A stretch of 64,000 nucleotides of DNA from NCBI GenBank assembly GCA_045587545.1, contig JAZNCN010000008.1:36418-100417 (forward strand), given 5' to 3'. The notes under the pieces are model-generated. The model ran no database searches, was not told the origin of the DNA, and saw only the letters and a list, made by a program, of their open reading frames with translations. Both the position numbers and the translations under genes were made by a program. Shown here piece after piece: positions 25,130 to 34,143 of this stretch. This DNA is from Caccoplasma_A sp045587545 (GTDB lineage: Bacteria; Bacteroidota; Bacteroidia; Bacteroidales; G3-4614). Every line of letters starts with the position of its first letter. Positions within the stretch are counted from its first letter, which is position 1.

Positions 25130-27718
25130 TTAATTCCTAAAAATCAACTCATCGTTTTCGGCATCAATAGTTATAGGTTTGCTCTTATCAACTTTTTGGG
25201 CAAGTAACTCTTTTGAGAGGTGGTTAAGCACATCGCGGTGGATAACCCTCTTAACAGGGCGTGCACCAAATTGAGGGTCGTAGCCCTCGTGAGCAATAAA
25301 CTTGACAGCCTTGTCAGTAAACTCAAGAGTAATACCATTGCCAGCCAAAAGTTTCTTAACGCTGTTTAGTTGAATTGAAACAATTTCGCCAATCTCCTTT
25401 TCGTTAAGCGGAGCAAACATTATAATATCATCTATACGGTTTAAGAACTCAGGGCGGACACTCTGTTTCAATAACTCCATAACCTCGTTTTTGCTCTTTT
25501 CAATAATCTCCTCGCGGTTATTATCGTTAATACCCTCAAAGTTTTCGCGAATAAGCGAAGAGCCGATGTTTGAGGTCATAATAATAATGGTGTTCTTAAA
25601 GTTTACAACTCGCCCTTTATTATCGGTCAATCGGCCATCGTCAAGCACCTGTAGCAATGTGTTAAACACATCGGGGTGAGCCTTCTCAATCTCGTCAAAC
25701 AATACAACCGAATAGGGTTTGCGTCTGATAGCTTCGGTAAGTTGACCACCCTCATCATAACCTACATATCCCGGAGGAGAACCAATTAAACGAGTAACGC
25801 TGAATTTCTCTTGATACTCACTCATATCAATACGGGTCATCATATTTTCGTCATCAAACAGATATTCGGCAAGAGCCTTTGCAAGTTCTGTTTTACCAAC
25901 ACCTGTTGTTCCCAAAAATATAAACGAACCTATGGGACGTTTGGGGTCGCTCAAACCTGCACGACTACGTCTTACGGCATCAGAAACAGCTTTGATAGCA
26001 TCTTCTTGCCCTACAACTCTTTTGTGTAGCTCTTCTTCAAGGTTAAGAAGTTTTTCACGTTCGCTCTGCAACATCTTTGTTACGGGAATACCTGTCCAGC
26101 GCGATACTACGTCAGCAATATCATCGGCAGTAACCTCCTCTTTAATCATTGCCGAGTCGCCTTGCAATGTTTTCAAATGCTCTTGAATTTCGGCAATCTC
26201 TCTCTCTTTTCCAACAATCTTGGCATATCTTATTTCGGCAACTTTGCCATAATCTCCTTCGCGTTCAGCTCTCTCTGCCTCATATTTGAGATTTTCTATA
26301 TCAATCTTGTTTTGTTGAATCTTATTAACTAACTCCTTCTCAGATTCCCACTTTGCGCTGTATCTCTTCTCCTCTTCTTTAAGGTTGGCTATGGCTTTAT
26401 TAAGCTCTTCAAGTTTTACTTTGTCGTTTTCGCGTTTGATAGCTTCACGCTCAATCTCCAACTGTTTTACTCTACGGCTTATCTCATCTAACTCTTCGGG
26501 TACTGAGTCAACCTCCAATCTCAATTTGGCAGCAGCCTCGTCCATAAGGTCAATGGCTTTATCGGGTAAAAATCTGTCGGTAATATATCTTGCTGATAGT
26601 TGAACCGAAGCGATAATAGCATCATCTTTAATACGTACTTTGTGGTGGTTTTCATAACGCTCCTTCAATCCTCTCAAAATAGATATTGTACTCAACTCAT
26701 CAGGTTCATTAACCATGACAATCTGGAAACGTCTCTCAAGAGCCTTGTCTTTCTCAAAGTATTTTTGATACTCGTCAAGAGTGGTTGCTCCAATTGAACG
26801 TAACTCACCACGAGCCAATGCCGGTTTCAAAATGTTTGCGGCGTCCATAGCACCTTCGCCTTTACCTGCTCCAACAAGAGTATGAATTTCATCAATAAAC
26901 AATATTATCTCTCCGTCCGAACTGATTACTTCATTTACAACCGCCTTTAGTCTTTCTTCAAACTCTCCTTTATATTTTGCACCTGCGACCAAAGCTCCCA
27001 TATCCAAGGAGAATAGTTCTTTGTGCTTAAGGTTTTCCGGTACATCGCCTCTTACAATACGATGAGCAAGACCTTCGGCAATAGCAGTTTTACCTGTTCC
27101 GGGTTCACCAATAAGAATAGGATTGTTTTTAGTCCTGCGGCTTAATATCTGCAAAACACGTCTAATTTCATCATCTCTGCCAATAACGGGGTCTAATTTC
27201 CCCTCTCTTGCACGTTCGTTTAAGTTTATGGCATATTTGCTTAGAGCGTTATAAGTTTGTTCGGCATTTGCATCGTCTGCCTTTTTGCCTTTACGCAATT
27301 CGTCAATGGCATTACCCAGACCTTTTTCACTAATGCCCGCATCTTTCATAAAAGTAGCAACTTTACTCTTTGTCAATAAAAGAGCCATAATGATGCTCTC
27401 CATTGATACAAATTGGTCGCCACATTTTTTAGAGTACTCAACGGCTTTCTCCAAGACAGAGTTACACTCCCGGCTCAAATAGGCCTCGCCACCATTTACT
27501 TTGGGCAGCATCTCAATCTCTCTATCGATACTGCTCTTTAACATTTGAGTGTTTGCTCCAATTTTGTTAAACAGAAAATCTGCAACTGAGCCGTCAGTCT
27601 CCATTATACCTTTAAAAAGATGAAGGGGTTCAATTGATTGATTGCTGTTCCTTTTTGCAATATCTAAGGCTTTTTGAACAGCCTCTTGCGATTTAATTGT
27701 AAAATTGTTAAAGTTCAT
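25130..27718 (-). CDS. clpB: ClpB disaggregase
   Basis: 862 residues. Hexameric AAA+ chaperone that threads aggregated proteins with DnaK/DnaJ/GrpE. N-terminal Clp-N repeats (1-145), NBD1 with GEPGTGKT (~205), the long coiled-coil M domain (~400-525, LEIEREAIKRENDKVKLEELNKAI... ), NBD2 with GTTGVGKT (~605) and sensor residues, and a C-terminal small domain. The M domain distinguishes it from ClpA/ClpC. Start supported by AAAGGAG 9 bases upstream. The upstream region carries TGAC-N5-GTCA elements that may mediate heat-shock control. Confidence 0.97.
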   Translation of the reverse strand: MNFNNFTIKSQEAVQKALDIAKRNSNQSIEPLHLFKGIMETDGSVADFLFNKIGANTQMLKSSIDREIEMLPKVNGGEAYLSRECNSVLEKAVEYSKKCGDQFVSMESIIMALLLTKSKVATFMKDAGISEKGLGNAIDELRKGKKADDANAEQTYNALSKYAINLNERAREGKLDPVIGRDDEIRRVLQILSRRTKNNPILIGEPGTGKTAIAEGLAHRIVRGDVPENLKHKELFSLDMGALVAGAKYKGEFEERLKAVVNEVISSDGEIILFIDEIHTLVGAGKGEGAMDAANILKPALARGELRSIGATTLDEYQKYFEKDKALERRFQIVMVNEPDELSTISILRGLKERYENHHKVRIKDDAIIASVQLSARYITDRFLPDKAIDLMDEAAAKLRLEVDSVPEELDEISRRVKQLEIEREAIKRENDKVKLEELNKAIANLKEEEKRYSAKWESEKELVNKIQQNKIDIENLKYEAERAEREGDYGKVAEIRYAKIVGKEREIAEIQEHLKTLQGDSAMIKEEVTADDIADVVSRWTGIPVTKMLQSEREKLLNLEEELHKRVVGQEDAIKAVSDAVRRSRAGLSDPKRPIGSFIFLGTTGVGKTELAKALAEYLFDDENMMTRIDMSEYQEKFSVTRLIGSPPGYVGYDEGGQLTEAIRRKPYSVVLFDEIEKAHPDVFNTLLQVLDDGRLTDNKGRVVNFKNTIIIMTSNIGSSLIRENFEGINDNNREEIIEKSKNEVMELLKQSVRPEFLNRIDDIIMFAPLNEKEIGEIVSIQLNSVKKLLAGNGITLEFTDKAVKFIAHEGYDPQFGARPVKRVIHRDVLNHLSKELLAQKVDKSKPITIDAENDELIFRN

Positions 27719-27792
27719 ATCTAATTTCTCCTTTCGTTTTCATTAAAACCTTTACTATTGAATTAACAAAATAAATGCCACCTCTTTAAATA

Positions 27793-27895
27793 TGACAAAA
27801 TGTCTGTTTATCAGTGTGTTATGCTTTGGCTGCTTGTTAGTATTTATAATTAAACCCTCTGACTTTTTGAGGTTTGCATAACTGACAAAAAGTCA
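27793..27895 (-). promoter_or_regulatory. Repeated TGAC-N5-GTCA elements upstream of clpB
   Basis: TGACAAAAAGTCA (27883-27895) is a perfect inverted repeat; TGACAAAATGTCT (27793-27805) differs in two positions, and TGACTTTTTGA (27860-27870) supplies a third, half-matching copy inverted relative to the first. Their spacing and similarity suggest an operator set for a dimeric regulator. Confidence 0.4.
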
Positions 27896-27952
27896 TATAA
27901 AAAACTCGTTTTTGTAAATAAAAGTTCATCAATTAATATCTCAAAAAATAAA

Positions 27953-27984
27953 TTTGTTGTAACTCTCTATTTTAATTATCTTTG
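27953..27984 (+). promoter_or_regulatory. Promoter of tgt-lptG, probably leaderless
   Basis: TTTG (27953-27956), 20 bases, TATCTTTG (27977-27984): a full consensus match. The tgt ATG starts at 27990, 6 bases after the -7 element, so the start of transcription should coincide with, or fall within a few bases of, the start codon. Confidence 0.7.
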
Positions 27985-27989
27985 CAACT

Positions 27990-29120
27990 ATGGAATTTGA
28001 ACTAATAAAGAGCGATATAAACTCTAATGCTCGTGCAGGAATTATAACAACCTCGCATGGTAAAATAGAGACGCCCATATTTATGCCGGTAGGAACGGCG
28101 GCAACGGTAAAGTGTTGTCATCGCCACGAATTGGAAGAAGATGTAAATGCCCCTATAATATTAGGTAACACATACCATCTATATCTTCGTCCGGGATTGG
28201 ATATTTTGCGAAAAGCCGGAGGTTTGCACGGATTTTCGGGCTGGAATAGAGCAATGCTTACTGATAGCGGAGGCTTTCAAGTATTTTCTCTTTCAGGAAA
28301 TCGTAAATTAAAAGAGGAGGGGGTACACTTTCGCTCTCATATTGATGGTTCAAAGCATCTGTTTACACCTGAAAATGTTGTGGATATACAGAGAGTTATC
28401 GGAGCAGATATAATGATGGCTCTTGATGAATGTACTCCCGGAACAGCCGATTACAACTATGCAAAAAAATCGTTAGAGATGACAATGCGTTGGTTAAAAC
28501 GAGGCTGGGATCACTTTAACGAAACAGAACCTTTGTATGGACATAGTCAGACATTTTTTCCAATAGTACAGGGGTGCGTATATCCCGATTTGCGTCGTAG
28601 AGCTGCCGAGGAGGTAGCACAATTTGGAGCTGAAGGGAATGCGATAGGAGGTCTTGCCGTAGGCGAGCCTGCCGAAAAGATGTATGAGATGATAGAGGTT
28701 GTAAATGAGATATTGCCCAAAGATAAACCTCGCTACTTGATGGGAGTAGGAACTCCTGCAAATATACTTGAGGGAATAGAGCGCGGAGTTGATATGTTTG
28801 ATTGTGTTATGCCTACCCGAAACGGACGTAACGCAATGCTCTTTACCCGCAATGGCATAATGAATATGCGAAATAAAAAGTGGGCAACAGATTTTTCGCC
28901 CATTGAGGAGGGAGGAGCTTCTTATGTAGATGAGGCATATTCACGAGCATATCTACGTCATCTTTTTATAAGCGACGAGTTTTTAGCCATGCAAATAGCA
29001 TCGTTGCATAATTTGGCATTCTATCTTTGGTTGGTACGTGAAGCACGCCATCAAATTTTGGCAGGCACATTCAAAGCATGGAAAGATGAAATGGTAGTAA
29101 GAGTAACAACACGATTGTAA
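27990..29120 (+). CDS. tgt: tRNA-guanine transglycosylase
   Basis: 376 residues. Exchanges G34 of GUN-anticodon tRNAs for the queuosine precursor preQ1. TIM-barrel enzyme with D92 in LTDSGGFQVFSL, GNTYHLYLRPG, GGLAVGE and nucleophile D271 in MFDCVMPTRNGR. The bacterial zinc site (C-x-C-x2-C) is absent: the segment reads GASYVDEAYSRAYLRHL (309-325), though the fourth ligand H340 in SLHNLAF remains. Possibly a lineage feature. The first gene of an operon with lptG, 13 bases apart; predicted leaderless mRNA. Confidence 0.95.
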   Translation: MEFELIKSDINSNARAGIITTSHGKIETPIFMPVGTAATVKCCHRHELEEDVNAPIILGNTYHLYLRPGLDILRKAGGLHGFSGWNRAMLTDSGGFQVFSLSGNRKLKEEGVHFRSHIDGSKHLFTPENVVDIQRVIGADIMMALDECTPGTADYNYAKKSLEMTMRWLKRGWDHFNETEPLYGHSQTFFPIVQGCVYPDLRRRAAEEVAQFGAEGNAIGGLAVGEPAEKMYEMIEVVNEILPKDKPRYLMGVGTPANILEGIERGVDMFDCVMPTRNGRNAMLFTRNGIMNMRNKKWATDFSPIEEGGASYVDEAYSRAYLRHLFISDEFLAMQIASLHNLAFYLWLVREARHQILAGTFKAWKDEMVVRVTTRL

Positions 29121-29133
29121 AAATCTATTCAAT

Positions 29134-30204
29134 ATGCTTAAAAAGATTGACTTCTATATAATAAAAAAATTCTTAGGGACCTATGTGTTTGCCATAGCCT
29201 TGATAATATCAATAGCTGTGGTATTCGATATAAATGAGAAGATAGATGATTTCTTGGCTGCTCCACTAAAAGCAATCATATTTGATTACTATTTTAATTT
29301 TATACCATATTTTGCCAATCTTTTCAGTCAGTTGTTTACATTTATTGCGGTAATATTTTTTACGTCAAAACTTGCCGATAATTCCGAAATAATAGCAATT
29401 CTTTCAAGCGGAATAAGCTTTAGACGCTTAATGGTTCCGTATATGGTTTCGGCTGCCATAATAGCAATATTGACATTTACGCTTAACAGTTTTGTGATAC
29501 CCCCGGCAAATAAAACACGCATTGAGTTTCAGAATAAATATGTATCAAACAAGAAGGTCGATTATGCTGCAAACGTTCAACTTCAAGTATCGCCCGGAGT
29601 AATAGCATATATAAATAGGTATGACGACAATCTTAAAACAGGATATCGTTTCTCAATGGAGAAATTTGAGGGTAAAAGTCTTAAATCAAAACTAACAGCC
29701 GAATCGGTAAGATACGATACTGCATATCATTGGATTGTTAAAAACTATACAATTAGAGATTTTGATGGAATGAAAGAGACTTTCCGTAAAGGTTCTCGAT
29801 TAGATACTATTATAACCATAGCACCCTCCGATTTTTTAATTTCGCGATATGATGCCGAATTGATGACAACTCCGCAACTAAAAAAGTATATCGATAAGCA
29901 GAAAGAGCGAGGAGCTTCAAACATAAAACCATTCCAAATTGAGTTTGAATCGCGCATAGCATCAACCTTTGCTGCATTTATACTAACATCAATAGGATTG
30001 TCGCTATCATCTCGTAAAATAAAAGGCGGTATGGGCGTAAACATCGGAATAGGACTTGTATTGAGTTTTACCTATATTCTCTTCTCAACCATATCATCAA
30101 CCTTTGCAACAAATGGCGATATGGCGCCCCGTTTGGCTGTATGGTTACCTAATATAGTATATGTAATAATAGCAGCATACCTATATACCAAAGCACCAAA
30201 ATAG
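29134..30204 (+). CDS. lptG: LptF/LptG-family LPS export permease
   Basis: 356 residues. Inner-membrane permease subunit of the Lpt complex, which extracts LPS with the ATPase LptB and passes it to LptC/A. Three membrane helices at the N-terminal end (FLGTYVFAIALIISIAVVF, LFSQLFTFIAVIFFTSKL, MVSAAIIAILTFTLNSFVI), a periplasmic beta-jellyroll domain (~130-265), and three helices at the end (FAAFILTSIGLSLSS, INIGIGLVLSFTYILFSTI, AVWLPNIVYVIIAAYLYT). LptF versus LptG cannot be decided here. The link with tgt is common in Bacteroidota. Confidence 0.9.
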   Translation: MLKKIDFYIIKKFLGTYVFAIALIISIAVVFDINEKIDDFLAAPLKAIIFDYYFNFIPYFANLFSQLFTFIAVIFFTSKLADNSEIIAILSSGISFRRLMVPYMVSAAIIAILTFTLNSFVIPPANKTRIEFQNKYVSNKKVDYAANVQLQVSPGVIAYINRYDDNLKTGYRFSMEKFEGKSLKSKLTAESVRYDTAYHWIVKNYTIRDFDGMKETFRKGSRLDTIITIAPSDFLISRYDAELMTTPQLKKYIDKQKERGASNIKPFQIEFESRIASTFAAFILTSIGLSLSSRKIKGGMGVNIGIGLVLSFTYILFSTISSTFATNGDMAPRLAVWLPNIVYVIIAAYLYTKAPK

Positions 30205-30328
30205 TATATTTAAAAAAAACAAAGCATATTAGAATTAGCAATTATAAAGCGAATTGTAAAAAATACCAATAAATATTTGCGCATAAATATCTTTTATTGT
30301 AAAATTGTAACCCTAAAAATATAATAAA

Positions 30329-31462
30329 GTGTCTCAGAGAATACATGTCATATCATTTCAAGTACCTTATCCTGCAGATTATGGAGGAGTAATAGACGTG
30401 TATTATAAGATAAAAGCCTTAAAAGATGCAGGCTATAAAGTAGCATTGCATTGTTTTGCATACAAAGGACGAGAAGACAGTAGGGCATTACATGATGTCG
30501 CTGATGAAGTTTATATCTATAAACGCAAAACATCAATTATTAGAAGATTTTTCTTATCGCCATATATCGTAAATAGTCGTCAATCAAAACAATTATTAAA
30601 AAGATTATTGCAAGATAACGACCCTATTTTATTTGAAGGATTACACACAACACATCTTTTATCGTCGCCACTATTAAGCAATAGAAAAAAATTTGTAAGA
30701 ACTCATAATGTTGAGAGCGACTATTACAAATATTTGGCAGATGCAACAATATCGGTAAAAAAGAAACTCTTTTTTAACTTAGAGGCATGGCGATTGAAAC
30801 GATATGAACCACTGTTGCAAAATGCCGATGTAATATTTGCTATTACCGAAAAGGATAAAAGATATTTCTCAACAACCTATCCATCGGTAGAGACTGTATT
30901 ATTGCCATGTTTTCATAATGGTGAAGCCGATATGGATAAAACCTTGAAGAGGGGAGAGGGTAACTATCTGTTATATAACGGTAATCTTAGTGTGGAAGAG
31001 AATTTAAATGCCGTATATTTTTTGGCTGAGAGAATAATTCCTGCTTTCCCTGATATAAAATGGATAATAGCAGGAGGTAATCCACCTAAAGAGTTGTATG
31101 AAGTAGTACAATCAATGAAAAATGTTGAGATAATCTCTAATCCTTCATCTGCAACAATGACTCAGCTTATAACCGAGGCTGCAGCAAATGTTCTAATAAC
31201 ATTTCAATCGACAGGAATAAAATTAAAACTTATAAATGCTCTATATAAGGGAGCCCATTGTATTGTAAACGATAAGATGATAGAGAGTACCGGTCTAAAA
31301 GATGTATGTCTGGTAACTCACTCCGATAAAGATTTGATAGAGACAATAAAAACTGCACTATCACACAAAATAACACCCGAGCAACTTGCCGAACGAAAAG
31401 AGATACTACTCAAAAGTTACGACAATAACGAGAATATCAAAATTCTTGTAAAATACCTATAA
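30329..31462 (+). CDS. Glycosyltransferase, GT4-like
   Basis: 377 residues from a GTG at 30329; no in-frame ATG is nearby and the N-terminal strand RIHVISFQVPYPADYGGVIDVYYKIKALKDAGYKVALHCF begins right at this start. The C-terminal Rossmann domain shows YNGNLSVEENLNAVYFLAERIIPAFPDIKWIIAGGNPP, VEIISNPSSATMTQLITEAAANVLITFQSTGIKLKLINAL, consistent with a GT4-type enzyme, with the lysine in GIKLKL near the usual E-x7-E position. It probably acts in a surface-glycan or lipid-linked pathway. Monocistronic. A dispersed AT-rich repeat follows its stop. Confidence 0.8.
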   Translation: MSQRIHVISFQVPYPADYGGVIDVYYKIKALKDAGYKVALHCFAYKGREDSRALHDVADEVYIYKRKTSIIRRFFLSPYIVNSRQSKQLLKRLLQDNDPILFEGLHTTHLLSSPLLSNRKKFVRTHNVESDYYKYLADATISVKKKLFFNLEAWRLKRYEPLLQNADVIFAITEKDKRYFSTTYPSVETVLLPCFHNGEADMDKTLKRGEGNYLLYNGNLSVEENLNAVYFLAERIIPAFPDIKWIIAGGNPPKELYEVVQSMKNVEIISNPSSATMTQLITEAAANVLITFQSTGIKLKLINALYKGAHCIVNDKMIESTGLKDVCLVTHSDKDLIETIKTALSHKITPEQLAERKEILLKSYDNNENIKILVKYL

Positions 31463-31540
31463 TTTTAATTAGAAATTAGTTCGGCACTTCGTGCCAATTA
31501 GAAATGAGGAATGTTTTAATTCCTAATTCCTCATTCCTCA
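31463..31540. repeat. Dispersed AT-rich repeat with small hairpins, between convergent genes
   Basis: Contains AATTAGAAATTAG, a mini hairpin TCGGCACTTCGTGCCAA, then ATTAGAAATGAGGAATG and its inverted partner CCTAATTCCTCATTCCTC. The last two codons (GAG GAA) and stop (TGA) of pepD lie in the right arm. Confidence 0.75.
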
Positions 31541-32994
31541 AAAGGACTGTTCTTTATAATTTCAAGCAAAAAATTCCAGAATTTATCAACCGAAGCAATT
31601 TCAACTCTCTCGTCGGGGGAGTGAGGATATAACATCTTGGGTCCTATTGAAATCATATCCATACCTGGGTATAGCGAAGATATAATACCGCACTCCAACC
31701 CTGCATGCATAATTTTTGTTTTAAGCTCCTCTCCAAAGCTATTTCGGTAGCAATCTTTAGCAACCGATAGTATTTGAGAATTTAAATTGGGAGTCCAACC
31801 TGGGTAGTCACCAAAAATCTCAATTTCGGCATCAATTAAAGAGAATAGACTCCACAACATTGATATTTTGTTATACTTTCTGCTTGCCAATGTTGAGCGA
31901 ACAAGAATTTGAACCCACGCTTTGCCATCGTGGCAATTTACAATAGCTAAATTTGAAGATGTCTCAACCGTATCATTTATATCCGGAATCATTCTCTCAA
32001 TACCATCTGGAGTTGCTTCTATGGCACTGATAAATTTTTGCTGAATATCAATAGGCATAATTGCCTTTGGCATAACAACCTCTTCAGCAAAAAATACGAT
32101 ATCATTTTCAATACTACTATATTCATGTTTATATAGTTTCTTGAATAATTCAACCTCATTTAAAAAATCAGAACAATAATTTTCGCTAACAACTACAATG
32201 GCTTCGGCAAAACGAGGAATGGCATTTCTTGTATCACCACCATGAGCCTCAGAGAGTCTGATGTCGTATGCTTGCATTGTAAAATTCAAAAATCTAAAAA
32301 GCAATTTGTTTGCATTAGCTCTGCCTCTATGAATGTCAACACCCGAATGTCCACCATTAAGCCCTTTTAAAATTAATCTGTATGCGCGTCCCTCTAAACT
32401 GCACAACTCATTAGGGTAACTTATAGTCGCTCTAAAATCAATACCGCCGGCGCAGCCAATAAAAGCTGAGTCCTCCTCCTCCGAATCGGTATTAATCATA
32501 ATAGAACTTTTGAGAATTTCTTTATCCAAAAGAGCAGCACCCTCCATGCCACACTCTTCGTTAAGAGTAAACAAAGCCTCAATTTCCGGGTGGGCTATAT
32601 CATCAGCATCAAGAATCGCCAATATGGCAGCCACACCAATACCATTATCAGCGCCTAAAGAGGTATCCTTAGCCGTAACCCAACCATTATCAACAAAAAT
32701 GGTAAGCGGATCTGTTATAAAATTGTGAGTAGAGTGAGGGTGTTTTTGTCCCACCATATCAATATGGGCTTGCACAACAAGACTCTTATTGCTCTCCATG
32801 CCAAACGATGCAGATTTTTTAATAACAATATTACCTGCACTATCTTTGGCATAAGAAAGATTTCGTTCTTTAGCAAACTCAATAATATACTCTGAAATTT
32901 TTGTAAGATTATGAGAAGTATGAGGAATTTTACAAATGTCGTAGAAAAATTTCCATACCGAATAGGGCTTAAGCGATAAAATTTGTTCTTTCAT
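31531..32994 (-). CDS. pepD: Aminoacyl-histidine dipeptidase (cytosol non-specific dipeptidase)
   Basis: Starts at ATG 32994 (a TTG one codon earlier is less likely) and has 487 residues. Di-zinc M20 metallopeptidase that splits Xaa-His and other dipeptides. Metal and catalytic motifs in order: QAHIDMVGQK, LGADNGIGVA, TLNEECGMEGA, TDSEEEDSAFIGCAGG, with the dimerisation lid domain between ~200 and 380 and the last metal histidine in YPHSPDERV. Its 3' end merges with a dispersed repeat. Confidence 0.95.
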   Translation of the reverse strand: MKEQILSLKPYSVWKFFYDICKIPHTSHNLTKISEYIIEFAKERNLSYAKDSAGNIVIKKSASFGMESNKSLVVQAHIDMVGQKHPHSTHNFITDPLTIFVDNGWVTAKDTSLGADNGIGVAAILAILDADDIAHPEIEALFTLNEECGMEGAALLDKEILKSSIMINTDSEEEDSAFIGCAGGIDFRATISYPNELCSLEGRAYRLILKGLNGGHSGVDIHRGRANANKLLFRFLNFTMQAYDIRLSEAHGGDTRNAIPRFAEAIVVVSENYCSDFLNEVELFKKLYKHEYSSIENDIVFFAEEVVMPKAIMPIDIQQKFISAIEATPDGIERMIPDINDTVETSSNLAIVNCHDGKAWVQILVRSTLASRKYNKISMLWSLFSLIDAEIEIFGDYPGWTPNLNSQILSVAKDCYRNSFGEELKTKIMHAGLECGIISSLYPGMDMISIGPKMLYPHSPDERVEIASVDKFWNFLLEIIKNSPFEE

Positions 32995-33027
32995 CAAGTA
33001 AAAAAAAAAAATATGAGTTGTTGGTTA

Positions 33028-34017
33028 TTAAAGCTTATCTTTACGTTTATCAAGTGATATTGAAACAAAAGTATAAATACCAACTAATAGAGTCATAACA
33101 AGTTGTACACCATGAGCAACAAGGGCGAACGTACCTGCAATATTACCTTCTAAACCATAAAGAGATAGAATTCCAATGACCACCCAGTGCCATGGACCAA
33201 CACCACCCTGAACAGGAAGTCCCATACTGATACTACCTAATAAAAAGCAGGTAAAAGCACACACAATACCAAGTGATTCGGTCTGTTTAAATGCGAAGAA
33301 ACATACATACAACTCCAAAAAGTATAATCCCCACATTACAATAGTATAAAACAAAAACAACCAATTTTGTTTCATCTGAAATATGGTTTTTATACCGTTA
33401 ACCAAATTTTTAACAAATTCTTTAACCTTAATAATAATAGAATTGTTGCTCTTATATTTTAGTAATATAATAGAAAAAATTAGTGTAATAATAAAAAAAA
33501 TATAGAGTATCGGGGAAGTAACCATGTTGGTTAGCGACTCTTTAAGAATAGGATATTTAATCAAGAACTCCTTTATGACTCCAATTTGCAGAAAAAATGT
33601 AGTAATAGTAATGATTGCAACCGTAATTGTATCTGTTAACCGTTCAGAAAGCATTGAACCCACAACCTTTACAAACGATTGTCTCTCTTGATGAGCAACA
33701 TATCCGCATCGCCACACTTCGCCCATACGAGGGAAAATAAGATTAACCGCATAAGTTCCAAAAATAGCATTTATAAGAACTTTCATTGACGGGTTTGCAG
33801 GTAAAGCTTTCAACTGAATTTTCCAGCGTGCAGCTCTTACAATGTGGCTTAACATACCAATGAGTGCCGATAAAAGAATCCACCAATAATTTATGTCGTA
33901 TTGCAAAATTTTAGCAATCTCATTCATCTCCATCTTGCTATATACATACCACATGACGCCGGCTCCAAAAGCAAGAGGAACAATAAATTTAAATATATAA
34001 GAGGCAAATCGTTTCAC
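33028..34017 (-). CDS. Flippase-like integral membrane protein (UPF0104 / LPG synthase TM domain)
   Basis: 329 residues from GTG 34017. Eight or so membrane helices (FIVPLAFGAGVMWYVY, YWWILLSALIGMLSHIVRAARW, LTDTITVAIITITTFFL, ILYIFFIITLIFSIILL, WLFLFYTIVMWGLYFLELYVCFF, GIVCAFTCFLLGSISMGLP, WHWVVIGILSLYGL, FALVAHGVQLVMTLLVGIYTF) and the motifs RAARWKIQ and NLIFPRMGEVWRCGY match the membrane domain of lysyl-phosphatidylglycerol synthases without the transferase part. Likely lipid or lipid-linked flippase; substrate unknown. Confidence 0.82.
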   Translation of the reverse strand: MKRFASYIFKFIVPLAFGAGVMWYVYSKMEMNEIAKILQYDINYWWILLSALIGMLSHIVRAARWKIQLKALPANPSMKVLINAIFGTYAVNLIFPRMGEVWRCGYVAHQERQSFVKVVGSMLSERLTDTITVAIITITTFFLQIGVIKEFLIKYPILKESLTNMVTSPILYIFFIITLIFSIILLKYKSNNSIIIKVKEFVKNLVNGIKTIFQMKQNWLFLFYTIVMWGLYFLELYVCFFAFKQTESLGIVCAFTCFLLGSISMGLPVQGGVGPWHWVVIGILSLYGLEGNIAGTFALVAHGVQLVMTLLVGIYTFVSISLDKRKDKL

Positions 34018-34036
34018 TTTTATGAGAAATTAATTA

Positions 34037-34090
34037 TATCTTTGTACAATTGTGCACAAATATGATGTCTTGGTTGTAACCGCAAAGGTA
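34037..34090. promoter_or_regulatory. Divergent promoter region with palindromic sites
   Basis: TATCTTTG (34037-34044) faces rsmA and TACCTTTG (34083-34090, minus strand) faces the flippase-like gene. Between them overlap two palindromes, TTGTACAA and TTGTGCACAA (34042-34059). Promoter -33 elements are poor on both sides. Confidence 0.35.
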
Positions 34091-34143
34091 ACTTATTTGT
34101 AAATAACTCAAGGTATAAAAAGGGAAAAAATATAACAGTAAAT

